Below are positions 34,759 through 42,983 of a DNA stretch of 57,108 bases, in pieces. The translations under genes were made by a program, and so were the position numbers. How positions within the stretch are numbered: the stretch's first letter is position 1; each line of letters opens with the position of its first letter. Under the pieces are notes generated by a model. It worked only from the letters and a program-made list of their open reading frames with translations, had not been told where the DNA came from and did not search any database. This DNA is from Planctomycetota bacterium (lineage in GTDB: Bacteria > Planctomycetota > UBA1135 > JADKAF01), in contig JAEUHW010000112.1 in the NCBI GenBank assembly GCA_016793245.1, positions 1 through 57,108 of the forward strand, read 5' to 3'.

Positions 34759-35814
34759 TCACTTGCTGCGGCGACCGGCGAGCTCGGTCTCGATCTGCTC
34801 GCGCATGCTCTCGGCGTTCTGCTTCAAGGTCGGATCGAGCGAGGTCTCCTCGACGAGCCAGCGCAGGATCGGCAGCAAGCGCTCGGGATCGAGGCGCCGC
34901 ATCGCCTGCAGCGCGCAGACGCGCGTGTAGTGATTGTGGCCGGGCTCCTTCACCACGCGCTCCAGGTCGTCGTAGGCCTCGAGGATCCCGAGCGTCTCGA
35001 TCCAGGAGATCGCGCGGTGGCGCGCGGACATCTCCCAGTCTTGGCGGACGGCGAGGTCGCGCAGCAAGGCCTCGACCTCCGACTTGCCGAGGACCTGACC
35101 GAGCTCGCCGACGATGCCGACCAGCTCGTGCAGGTTCTGGAAGCTCAGAGCGGGCCGACCGCGCTGTCGATCGATCACCTCGCGCGCGAGGCGCAAGGCG
35201 TGCGCCGGGTCCTGCTCCTTCAAGCGGTGCGCGGCGCTGAGCCGCAAGCTGAGGTCTTCGCCTTCCGCGGTGAACAAGCGCGCGGACGCCTCGCGCCCGC
35301 GCTCGGGTGCGATCTCCACGAGGACCGCGAGCAGCTTCGAGCGGAACTCGGCGGGCAGGGGCTGCTTGTGCTCGTCCCGGAAGTCGATGCGGCGCAGGAC
35401 CTCGTCGGCGGCGCTGGCCCCGATCCCGCGCAGCTTCTCGATCTGCAGGCGCGTGTAGTGCCGGGCGATGATCTCGCCCTCGTGGTCGACTCCCGCCGCA
35501 TCTCGGCCTTCTTGCAGGGCGCGATCCAGGCGCTGGAGGATCTGCTCCAGGTCGTCGCCACCGCCTTCGAGCAGGCCGCGGCGGAGCGTCGAGAGTGCCT
35601 CGGCATCGGAGCGCTGGGCGCCCTCCGAGCTCGACGCGCTCGCGCTCAGCGCTTGCGCGGAGACGCGGCGCAGCTGGCTCTCCAGCTCGGCGATGCGGCC
35701 TTCGAGACGCGCTTCGGTTTGGGTGGGGCGCCGTTCGTAGTGCATCCACGCCAGGACGGCGCAGCCGGCGACGGAAAGGCCGAAGAGGCCATTCATCAAG
35801 GTTGAGGAGGGCAT
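34759..35814 (-). CDS. Membrane-anchored HEAT-like helical repeat protein
   Basis: 351 residues from ATG 35814. An N-terminal membrane segment (LFGLSVAGCAVLAWM, about residues 9-24) is followed by a coiled-coil stretch (TEARLEGRIAELESQLRRVS) and then alternating helices of HEAT type (EVLRRIDFRDEHKQPLPAEF, RAISWIETLGILEAYDDLER, VCALQAMRRLDPERLLPILR). It is probably a periplasmic scaffold. No catalytic motif is present. It is likely the first gene of a unit with the SGNH protein and tatD. Confidence 0.78.
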   Translation of the reverse strand: MPSSTLMNGLFGLSVAGCAVLAWMHYERRPTQTEARLEGRIAELESQLRRVSAQALSASASSSEGAQRSDAEALSTLRRGLLEGGGDDLEQILQRLDRALQEGRDAAGVDHEGEIIARHYTRLQIEKLRGIGASAADEVLRRIDFRDEHKQPLPAEFRSKLLAVLVEIAPERGREASARLFTAEGEDLSLRLSAAHRLKEQDPAHALRLAREVIDRQRGRPALSFQNLHELVGIVGELGQVLGKSEVEALLRDLAVRQDWEMSARHRAISWIETLGILEAYDDLERVVKEPGHNHYTRVCALQAMRRLDPERLLPILRWLVEETSLDPTLKQNAESMREQIETELAGRRSK

Positions 35815-36245
35815 GCGGGCGCTTCCTACGCGGGCACCGTCGCTCTCCTCCCTTGAAGGTCCGCGGAGCGTCGGGCTCGAATCGCCACTGATACCGCGGC
35901 GCGGCACCGCGCTACAAGGGAGTGCCCACGCCGGGGTGCCCTCGCGGGCCTCTCTCTCGGAGTGGGTGCGCCGGGACGACCGGAGCTCGCCGCGGGGATT
36001 CGACTCGCGGGTTGAGTTTTGGTGCCCGGTGGAGTTTCCTGTCCCCTCGGCTGCAGCGCACCTCGCGTGTGCCGGTCGTGCCGAGCCCTGCTTCCGTGCT
36101 CGCGGTCGATCGCGCGTTCGATCTCCCTCGTGGTTCGCTCTCGAGGGGCTTCGAGCGCTCGTTGTCGAGCGTCGATGCTTTCGAGCCCACTCCCAGGCCA
36201 AGAGCCCAAACGTCAAGAGCCCACCCGGCCCAGAGCTTCGGTCCC
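35815..36245. promoter_or_regulatory. Divergent intergenic region
   Basis: These 431 nt separate the minus-strand HEAT-like gene from the plus-strand lipoprotein gene and should hold both promoters. Open frames run through it but no start, motif or codon pattern supports a gene. Short direct repeats (CAAGAGCCCA twice near 36200-36225) lie before the lipoprotein ATG. I see no clear -10/-35 pair. Confidence 0.4.
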
Positions 36246-39002
36246 ATGAGAATCGCCTCGTCCCTCTTCCCGCTCGCGGCGTCGGCCGCGGCCTTCGCGT
36301 TGATCGGATGCGACAGCGGCGGCGGCGGCAGCGGCGGAACCAGCGGGTTCCGCGTCATCTCCTGCTCGCTGGGCTGCACGTCGCGCGGCACCTGCTCCCA
36401 GAACCAGGTCGCGTTGAACCAGGAGATCAAGCTCCGCTTCAACGACCAGGTCGATGCGGGCACCGTGAACAAATTCTCGTTCTCGGTGATCGACGCCTCG
36501 ACCGGCCAGGAGCCCACCGCGATCTACGCGGTGACCGACAGCGAGGTCCTCTTCCGCCCCCAGATCACCTTCAACTCGAACGGCAACCCCGTCTTCGGTT
36601 TGACCGGTGGGCGCGACTACCTGCTGAACGTGTACTCGAGCGGCAGCAGCTCGACGGGTGAGCTCATCCGCTCGCGCTCGGGCAAGGCGAACTCGCTCTC
36701 GCTCTCCTGCCGGATCACCGCTTCGCAAGGCGTGATCGACCCCGTTCCGGGACAGCCGACGGTGCAGGCCTTCCTGCAGCAGGACCCCGTGGGTGCGCCG
36801 GGCACTTTGGATCCCCTGAGCGGGGCCGAAGGCGTGTCGGTGGGATCGAACGTCGTGCTGACCTTCGACGACTTGATGAATCCCGCGACGCTGGTGAACC
36901 CCGTCACCGGGACGTCGAACTTCCTGCAGCTCGCCGTCGACCTCGACGGCGACCTGCAGACGACCGCGGACCAGCGCGAAGTGCCTTCGCGCTTCTCGAT
37001 CGCGCTGAACCAGGTCGATCTCACGACGCTCGTGCGCATCGACCCGACGCCGCTCCTCCCGGGGCCGGGCAGCGATCCGAACAACCCGCGCTTGATGGTG
37101 GTCAAGTTCTTGAACGGCATCCGCGATCTCGCCGGCAACACGCTGTCGAACGCGGATCCGGTGACCTTCATCACGGAAGTCCTGCCGGGACAATCGTTCC
37201 CGATCGTGGAGGACTTCGACGCGAGCACCCAGGAGGACACCGAGCGCACCTCCGCCGAGTGGAACAGGAACGGCAACGGCTACCTGGCCCAAGGGCCCGG
37301 TGGCGGCAGCGGCCTGCACGGCGAGCTGCGTCCGACCGCGGCCGGCGTGATCGTCATCAACACCGACAACCAGGTCTTCCCCGCGACCGACACGCTCACC
37401 GGCGTCGCGGAGAACGTGACCGACGGCATCTTCTACTTCTCGTCGATCGACATCCCGCGCGACGTGACCGTGCGCTTCACGGGCTCGCGCATCGCGCAGA
37501 TCTACTGCGCGAACGCGAACATCCGCGGCACGCTCTCGGTCGCGGGTGAGAACGCGCCGCTGCACTTCCCGAAGAACGATCCTTGCCCGCTCAGCACCTC
37601 GTTCCCCTGGATCTCCAACGACACGGGGCGGGGCGGCAACGGTGGAGCGGCAGGCCCGGGAGGTGGTCGCGGTGGATCCGGCGGCGACGATCCGCGTCCG
37701 ATCGCGGCCTCTCCGCAAGGCATGCCGGCGAATCCCGGTAGCACCGCTCGGCTCGCTCCCGAGCACCTCGATGGGGAGCCCGGGCAGGGGATCGGCGGCA
37801 TCGGCGGCGTTTCGAATGGCGGCGGCGGTGGCTCCGGCGCGTTCCCGGTGACGCAGATCTCCAACGACTTCGCCGTGCGCCTCGCCAACGTCGAGCTCCA
37901 GCCTTCGCTGCTCTACTCGCTGCAGCGCGCGGCCGGTGCTGGTGGCGCGTCCAACGCGAGCATCGGCACGGCGGGAGTCCAGGAGCCGCCCTTCACCAAT
38001 CTGGCCGGCGTCGCCGGCTCGATCCCTCCGGGCCTCTCGCCCACGGTGCCGCGCACTTCGGTCGGCGGCGCGGGTGGCGGTGGTGGCGGAGTGCATCCCT
38101 ACTTCGCGAACCGCATCGTCTCGCGCTTCAACAACTGCAAGCCCGCCTATCCCGCAGGCTCGCGTCCCACGATCGCCGGCAACCAGGTCATCGAGGTCTG
38201 GAACACCGGCTGCGGCGGCGGTGGCGGCGGTGGCGTCGCGATCTTGCAAGCCGGTCGCAGCATCGCGATCTCCGGCTCGATCACCGCGGCCGGCGGCATC
38301 GGTGGTTCGGCGGCCTCGTTCGGCTCGACCGTGAACGGCACGGAAGCGGGCTCGGGAGGTGGCGGCGGATCGGGTGGCAACATCCGCGTCGAGGCGACCA
38401 GCCTCAACGTCTCCGGCGTGAACCGCTTCATCGTCTCGGGTGGCACCGGTGGTCGTTCGTCGCTGAACATCCACGGCGGCAACGGGGGCGCGGGCTTCCT
38501 GCACGCGCGCGCCAATCCGGCCCCGGATCCGAGCACGATCCTCACGGCGACCACGCCAGTCACGCAGTCCTCGGTCGGCGCTTACACGGCGGCCGACTGG
38601 GACAACTACAGCCGCGCGGAGTCGCGCTACTTCTCCGCGTCGGGCGCGTTCTTCATCTTCGAGTACCTCGACTTCGAAGTCGTGTACGCGGTCGCGAAGC
38701 CGACCTACGCGGGCGACCCGAACGACCCGAACCAGGTCGACTACGTGACGCTGAACGAGCAGAGCACCTGGAGCCAGTTCCCGAACGCGCCGTTCAACAT
38801 CTACTTCCGCGGCGCGGAAGAGGATCCGGCGAACCCCGGCGTTCCCCGCGTGGGCACGGAGACTCGCTGGCTGCCGCGCCCGGGTCTGCTCAACGCGAAC
38901 CAGAACCTCTTCAAGTGGACGATCGCGTTCAACCGCCAGCTGCTCGCGGCGCAGAACATCGTCGCGGTGATGAGCGTGACGGTGCGCATCAGCCCCAACT
39001 GA
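36246..39002 (+). CDS. Large glycine-rich surface lipoprotein with Ig-like domains
   Basis: 918 residues. The N-terminus is a type II signal peptide with lipobox LIGC followed by DSGGGGSGG, so the mature protein is probably lipid-anchored. Residues 30-330 hold two Big_5-like Ig domains (NQEIKLRFNDQVDAGTVNKF; SNVVLTFDDLMNPATLVNP). The rest is a beta-rich fold with Gly-rich loops (GGNGGAAGPGGGRGGSGG near 460, GGAGGGGGGVHP near 610, GGGGGGGVA near 655), like glycine-rich beta-helix surface proteins of delta-proteobacteria and Planctomycetota. No enzyme motif is seen. A terminator-like hairpin follows 33 nt after the stop. Confidence 0.82.
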   Translation: MRIASSLFPLAASAAAFALIGCDSGGGGSGGTSGFRVISCSLGCTSRGTCSQNQVALNQEIKLRFNDQVDAGTVNKFSFSVIDASTGQEPTAIYAVTDSEVLFRPQITFNSNGNPVFGLTGGRDYLLNVYSSGSSSTGELIRSRSGKANSLSLSCRITASQGVIDPVPGQPTVQAFLQQDPVGAPGTLDPLSGAEGVSVGSNVVLTFDDLMNPATLVNPVTGTSNFLQLAVDLDGDLQTTADQREVPSRFSIALNQVDLTTLVRIDPTPLLPGPGSDPNNPRLMVVKFLNGIRDLAGNTLSNADPVTFITEVLPGQSFPIVEDFDASTQEDTERTSAEWNRNGNGYLAQGPGGGSGLHGELRPTAAGVIVINTDNQVFPATDTLTGVAENVTDGIFYFSSIDIPRDVTVRFTGSRIAQIYCANANIRGTLSVAGENAPLHFPKNDPCPLSTSFPWISNDTGRGGNGGAAGPGGGRGGSGGDDPRPIAASPQGMPANPGSTARLAPEHLDGEPGQGIGGIGGVSNGGGGGSGAFPVTQISNDFAVRLANVELQPSLLYSLQRAAGAGGASNASIGTAGVQEPPFTNLAGVAGSIPPGLSPTVPRTSVGGAGGGGGGVHPYFANRIVSRFNNCKPAYPAGSRPTIAGNQVIEVWNTGCGGGGGGGVAILQAGRSIAISGSITAAGGIGGSAASFGSTVNGTEAGSGGGGGSGGNIRVEATSLNVSGVNRFIVSGGTGGRSSLNIHGGNGGAGFLHARANPAPDPSTILTATTPVTQSSVGAYTAADWDNYSRAESRYFSASGAFFIFEYLDFEVVYAVAKPTYAGDPNDPNQVDYVTLNEQSTWSQFPNAPFNIYFRGAEEDPANPGVPRVGTETRWLPRPGLLNANQNLFKWTIAFNRQLLAAQNIVAVMSVTVRISPN

Positions 39003-39035
39003 CCAACACCTCGCGCCGAAAAGCGTGAAGCGCCG

Positions 39036-39070
39036 CGAGCCGCGCCCCCGCGAGGGGAACGCGGCTCGCG
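39036..39070 (+). terminator. Intrinsic-terminator-like hairpin after the lipoprotein gene
   Basis: GCGAGCCGCG pairs perfectly with CGCGGCTCGC (10 bp, 15-nt loop), followed by GCCCTTTCTG with a weak T run. Confidence 0.6.
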
Positions 39071-39213
39071 CCCTTTCTGCTCCGTGCGCTCGGGGGCGGC
39101 GCGAGGTGCTTTCGCGCGGCGCCTCGCGTCGAGCAGAGCAGGCCGGCGGATTTTCTTTCGAGAAGCGCCCACACCTTCCACGGGCTCGGCCGTAGGGAGT
39201 GCGCGGTTGGATT

Positions 39214-39337
39214 CGCCCCCGCGAGGCTTCGGCCAGCGGGACTCGTCCCGCGAGGGAGTGGGGGCGGTTCCTCGTGAATCATGGGGCAATGATTCGAGGT
39301 CGGCGCATCGGAGGATCCGGTGCGCCGGCCTCTTTTT
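39214..39337 (+). ncRNA. Putative structured leader or small RNA
   Basis: Nested and tandem stems. CGCCCCC (39214-39220) pairs with GGGGGCG (39260-39266) and encloses GCGGGAC/GTCCCGC (39236-39251). Next, CCTC, a 2-nt bulge and GAATCAT (39270-39282) pair with ATGATTC and GAGG (39289-39299). The same GAGG (39296-39299) also starts the terminator stem, so the two hairpins compete, as in an attenuator or riboswitch. It lies 82 nt before the amidohydrolase gene. I cannot match it to a known RNA family. Confidence 0.4.
39296..39337 (+). terminator. Rho-independent terminator upstream of amidohydrolase gene
   Basis: GAGGTCGGCGCATC (39296-39309) pairs with GGTGCGCCGGCCTC (39319-39332), with two G-U pairs in RNA, around a 9-nt loop. 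It is followed directly by TTTTT (39333-39337). It is the most convincing intrinsic terminator in the window, and it faces toward the downstream gene. Confidence 0.72.
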
Positions 39338-39418
39338 CGTCGCGGGAGAAGCGATGATGCGCGGCGTTCGCCCGCTCCGCTTCGCTCTCCTCCTTTCGCG
39401 GCGCGACGCCGCTGCCCC

Positions 39419-40639
39419 GTGAGCTCCGGAACTCCCACCTGGATTCGCGCCGATTGGCTCGTGCTCTCCGCCGAGCGCGTCCTGCACCCCGGCTGGTTGC
39501 ATCACGCCGAGGGGCGCATCGTCGCCGTGGGTGAGGGAGCTCCACCGCACGCCGCTTCGGAGCTCGGGGCCGTCATCGCGCCGGGCTGCGTGAACGCTCA
39601 CGCGCATCTCGATCTCAGCGATCTGCCCGCGGGGCGAGCGGAAGGCGAGAGCTTCTTCGATTGGCTCCCGAAGCTCGTGCGCGCGAAGCGCGCTCGCGAG
39701 GGGCAGGAGCCGCAGTCTTCCGTGGAGCGCGGCATCGCGCGGCTCCTCGAGACGGGGACCACCGCGGTCGCCGATGTCGATGCCAGCGACGCGAGCGAGC
39801 TCTTGCGCGCGGCGCCGCTGCGCACCGTGGGCCTCGGTGAAGTGCTGGGACTCGATCGCGAGCGCTGCGAGGCCGCGTTCGAGCGCGCGTGGGCGCGGCG
39901 CGCCTCGTCGACGGAGCGCTTCGAGTCCGGGCTCTCGCCGCACGCACCCTACTCGACGCATCCCGAAGCTCTGCGACTCGCGGCGCGCTGGCTCGAGAGC
40001 GGGGCCGCCGTGCAGATGCACGTGCTGGAGACGCCCGAGGAGCGCGCGTGGTGCGAGCGCGAGGAGGGGCCCTTCGGAGAGGCGCTCCGCGCTCTCGGCG
40101 TGCCGGAGGCGCTCTGCCGCTCGTGGCGCGCGAAGCCGCTCGAGGTCCTGGAGCGGGCCGGATTGTTGCGCCCGCGCTTCTCGATCGCCCACGGCAACGA
40201 GCTCGAGGACGACGAAGTCGCGCAGCTCGCGCGCGCGCGCGTCGGCGTTGTCTTCTGTCCCGGGACTCACCTCTCGTTCGCGCGCGAGCGAGAACCTCTG
40301 GACCGCCTGCGCGCGGCCGGCGTCGACTGGGCGCTCGGCACCGACGGGCTCGTGACGGGGCGAGACCTCGATCTGCGCGCGCAAGCGCGCTGGGGGGCCG
40401 GCCTGCACCCGGGCCTCTCTCCGCGGTGCTGGTTCGATGCGGCGACGCGCGGTGGGGCGCGCGTGCTGGGCTTGCCCGCGGGAGAGCTGCTCCCCGACCG
40501 CGTCGCCGATTGGGTCGTCTACGAGGCGCCGCGGCCGCTGCGGAACGCGGACGAGATCTTCTCCGCCTGGCTCGAAGGCGCGCTTGCCGTCCGCGAGACT
40601 TGGGTCGGCGGACGAATCGTCCATCGTTGTGCTCGTTGA
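39419..40639 (+). CDS. Amidohydrolase / deaminase (ATZ/TRZ-like)
   Basis: 406 residues from GTG 39419. The amidohydrolase metal centre is complete: HAHLDLSDLP (His-x-His), the His of MQMHVLETPEE-type strand VQMHVLETPEE, IAHGNELEDDEVAQLARA, and LGTDGLVTGRDLDL with the final Asp. The order fits cytosine deaminase/ATZ-TRZ enzymes such as aminodeoxyfutalosine or guanine deaminase; the exact substrate is not determined. It follows a terminator-ended structured RNA, so expression may be controlled by attenuation. The metallophosphoesterase gene follows 64 nt on. Confidence 0.88.
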   Translation: MSSGTPTWIRADWLVLSAERVLHPGWLHHAEGRIVAVGEGAPPHAASELGAVIAPGCVNAHAHLDLSDLPAGRAEGESFFDWLPKLVRAKRAREGQEPQSSVERGIARLLETGTTAVADVDASDASELLRAAPLRTVGLGEVLGLDRERCEAAFERAWARRASSTERFESGLSPHAPYSTHPEALRLAARWLESGAAVQMHVLETPEERAWCEREEGPFGEALRALGVPEALCRSWRAKPLEVLERAGLLRPRFSIAHGNELEDDEVAQLARARVGVVFCPGTHLSFAREREPLDRLRAAGVDWALGTDGLVTGRDLDLRAQARWGAGLHPGLSPRCWFDAATRGGARVLGLPAGELLPDRVADWVVYEAPRPLRNADEIFSAWLEGALAVRETWVGGRIVHRCAR

Positions 40640-40703
40640 AGCTCGGCGCCGCGACCCCTATCATCGACCGGAGGCGCTGTCCGCCCTCCTGGGAGCGACC
40701 GGG

Positions 40704-41555
40704 TTGATCGCGATCATCTCCGACATCCACAGCAACCGCGAGGCGCTCGACGCCGTCTTCGCGCACATCGATGCGCAAGGCAGCGTCCGCGAGGTGATCT
40801 GCCTCGGGGACGTGATCGGCTACGGAGCGGAGCCCGAGTACTGCGTCGACGTCGTGCGCTCTCGCTGCGATGTCGTGCTGCTCGGCAATCACGACCAGGC
40901 GCTCTTCCAAGGCGCGGGCGACTTCAACGTCATCGCGCGCGGCGCGATCGCCTTCACCGTGGCGCGCCTGAAGCCGCGCGGATTCTTCCCCGGCGCCGAC
41001 AAGCGCGCGCGCTGGCGCTTCCTGCGCGACCTGCCGACCACCCACAAGCGCGGCGACCTCTCGTTCTTCCACGCCTCCCCGCGCGACCACGTCCGCGAGT
41101 ACGTCCTCGGCAGCGACAGCCTGGTCCATCGCGAGAAGATGGAGGCGATCTTCGCCTGCTTCGAAGGGCTCTCCTTCATCGGGCACACGCACCAGCCCGG
41201 GATCCACGGACCGGCGCCGGCCTACCGCTTCCACGCGACCACGGACCCCGCGCGCGCCACCACGAGCTGCTTCGTGCCGCAGGGCCTCTCGGCGCTGGTG
41301 AACGTGGGCTCGGTCGGCCAGCCTCGCGACGGGGACCCTCGCTCCTGCTACGTCACGGTCGCACCGGCGAAGGAGCGCCCCGCCGACGTCGATTTCGACC
41401 TCGGCGGCGCGGATCCTCGGAACCAGGGCGGGCGCGGGGGCTACGTGGTGCGCTGGCACCGCGTTCCGTACGACGTGCCGCGCACGATGGCGAAGATCCG
41501 GGCGCAGGAAGGGCTCCACGAAGTGCTCGCGCGGCGCCTCGAGGTCGGCAAGTGA
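40704..41555 (+). CDS. YfcE/PF12850-type metallophosphoesterase
   Basis: 283 residues. TTG 40704 is chosen because GGGAG lies 9 nt upstream and the protein then begins at IAIISDIHSN, the family's usual start; GTG 40629 would add 25 residues and overlap the preceding gene. Dimetal phosphoesterase motifs are all present: SDIHSN, GDVIGYGAEP, GNHDQALF, FFHASPRDH and GHTHQPG. It should hydrolyse phosphomonoesters or phosphodiesters in the cytoplasm. Its TGA overlaps the GTG of the next gene (GTGA, 41552-41555), so the two are translationally coupled. Confidence 0.93.
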   Translation: MIAIISDIHSNREALDAVFAHIDAQGSVREVICLGDVIGYGAEPEYCVDVVRSRCDVVLLGNHDQALFQGAGDFNVIARGAIAFTVARLKPRGFFPGADKRARWRFLRDLPTTHKRGDLSFFHASPRDHVREYVLGSDSLVHREKMEAIFACFEGLSFIGHTHQPGIHGPAPAYRFHATTDPARATTSCFVPQGLSALVNVGSVGQPRDGDPRSCYVTVAPAKERPADVDFDLGGADPRNQGGRGGYVVRWHRVPYDVPRTMAKIRAQEGLHEVLARRLEVGK

Positions 41556-42874
41556 TCTCGAGCTCGCGTCGCGCCTTCTTGCGCGATGCATGCGCGGGGC
41601 TCGGCGCGCTGGGCTCGGTGGGGTCGATCGTCGGCGGGCTCCGCGCGCAGGAAGCGGCGCGAGCGGAGGAGCCCGAGCTGCCCTCGCTGCCGAGCTTCGA
41701 CCGCGCGATGGAAGAGCACATGGGGCCGCGCGCGATCCCCGGAGGCGCGTTGGCCGTGCTCCGCGGAGGGCGCCTCGTGCATCTCCGCGGCTACGGCAAG
41801 CTCGACCGCGACCGCGAGGAGCGCGTGCGCGCGACCTCGCTCTTCCGGTTGGCGAGCCTCTCGAAGCCCATCACCGCGATCGCCGTGCTGCGCCTCGTCG
41901 AAGCCGGCCGTCTCGCGCTCGACGAGCCGATCCTCCGCTACGTCGCGCTCGAGCCCTTCCTGGAGGAAGGAGCGAGCGAGGATCCGCGTTGGCAGCGCGT
42001 CACGCTGCGCCACTGCCTCCAGCATAGCGGCGGCTGGGATCGCGGGCGCTCGTTCGATCCCATGTTCCGCGCCGTGCCCTTCGCGCATCGGCTCGGTCGA
42101 CCGGCGCCCGCGAGCGCGCACGACGTCGTTCGCGTGATGCGCGGCCGCGCCCTCGACTTCGATCCCGGCACGCGCTACGCGTACTCGAACTTCGGCTACT
42201 GCTTGCTTGGCCGCGCGATCGAGTCGGTCGCGGGCACGAGCTACGAGGAGCACGTGCGCACGCAGGTGCTCGTCCCGCTCGGAGCGGGCGCGATGCGCAT
42301 CGGCCGCTCGCTCCCGACGCAGCGCGCCGACGGCGAGGTGCGCTATCACCTGCCGCCCGGGCACGCGGAGAAGCGCGTGGACAGCGCGTTCCCCGCCGCG
42401 GGCGAGCGCGTGCCCGCGCCCGATGGCGGCTTCCATCTCGAGGCGATGGATGCGCACGGCGGCTGGATCGCCTCGGCGCTCGATCTCGCGCGCTTCCTCG
42501 CGGCGCTCGATCGCCCCGCGCAGCCGCCGCTGCTCGCCGAGGACACGCGGCGCATGATGCAGGAGCGCCCCGCGCCGCCGCTCGGCCGCGACGATCGAGG
42601 CGTCGAGAGCGAGACCTACTACGGGCTCGGTTGGATGGTGCGACCGCGGAAGGATCGGCCCGAGCGCGCGAACCTCTGGCACTCGGGCAGCTTGCCCGGC
42701 ACGAGCACCCTGATGGTGCGCCGCCACGACGGGCTCTCGTGGGTCGTGCTCTTCAATCAGCGCCAGGAGAGCGACGAGCTGCCCGACGGAGCGATCGACG
42801 CCGCGCTGCACCGCGCGGCGGCTACCGTCGAGGCGTGGCCGAGCGAGGATCTCTTCGAGCGCTGCGCGCGCTGA
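41552..42874 (+). CDS. Tat-exported serine hydrolase (beta-lactamase/class C-like)
   Basis: 440 residues. The N-terminus SSRRAFLRDACAGLGALGSV is a twin-arginine signal. The penicillin-binding fold motifs are Ser-x-x-Lys in LASLSKPITAIA, Tyr-x-Asn in YAYSNFGYCLLG and a His-Ser-Gly in LWHSGSLPGTSTLM. Such proteins are D-aminopeptidases, esterases or beta-lactamase-like carboxypeptidases of the periplasm. Start GTG 41552 overlaps the metallophosphoesterase stop. The HpnP-like radical SAM gene follows after 109 nt. Confidence 0.92.
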   Translation: MISSSRRAFLRDACAGLGALGSVGSIVGGLRAQEAARAEEPELPSLPSFDRAMEEHMGPRAIPGGALAVLRGGRLVHLRGYGKLDRDREERVRATSLFRLASLSKPITAIAVLRLVEAGRLALDEPILRYVALEPFLEEGASEDPRWQRVTLRHCLQHSGGWDRGRSFDPMFRAVPFAHRLGRPAPASAHDVVRVMRGRALDFDPGTRYAYSNFGYCLLGRAIESVAGTSYEEHVRTQVLVPLGAGAMRIGRSLPTQRADGEVRYHLPPGHAEKRVDSAFPAAGERVPAPDGGFHLEAMDAHGGWIASALDLARFLAALDRPAQPPLLAEDTRRMMQERPAPPLGRDDRGVESETYYGLGWMVRPRKDRPERANLWHSGSLPGTSTLMVRRHDGLSWVVLFNQRQESDELPDGAIDAALHRAAATVEAWPSEDLFERCAR

Positions 42875-42983
42875 CCGCGCCTCGCCCCGCGAGCCGCTTG
42901 ACGCAGATCAACGCGGGCTCGCGCGAGGGCTGGGCGCCCACGGGCGTCGGATCGAGACTCGGCTCCTCGAACGCGAGGGCGCG

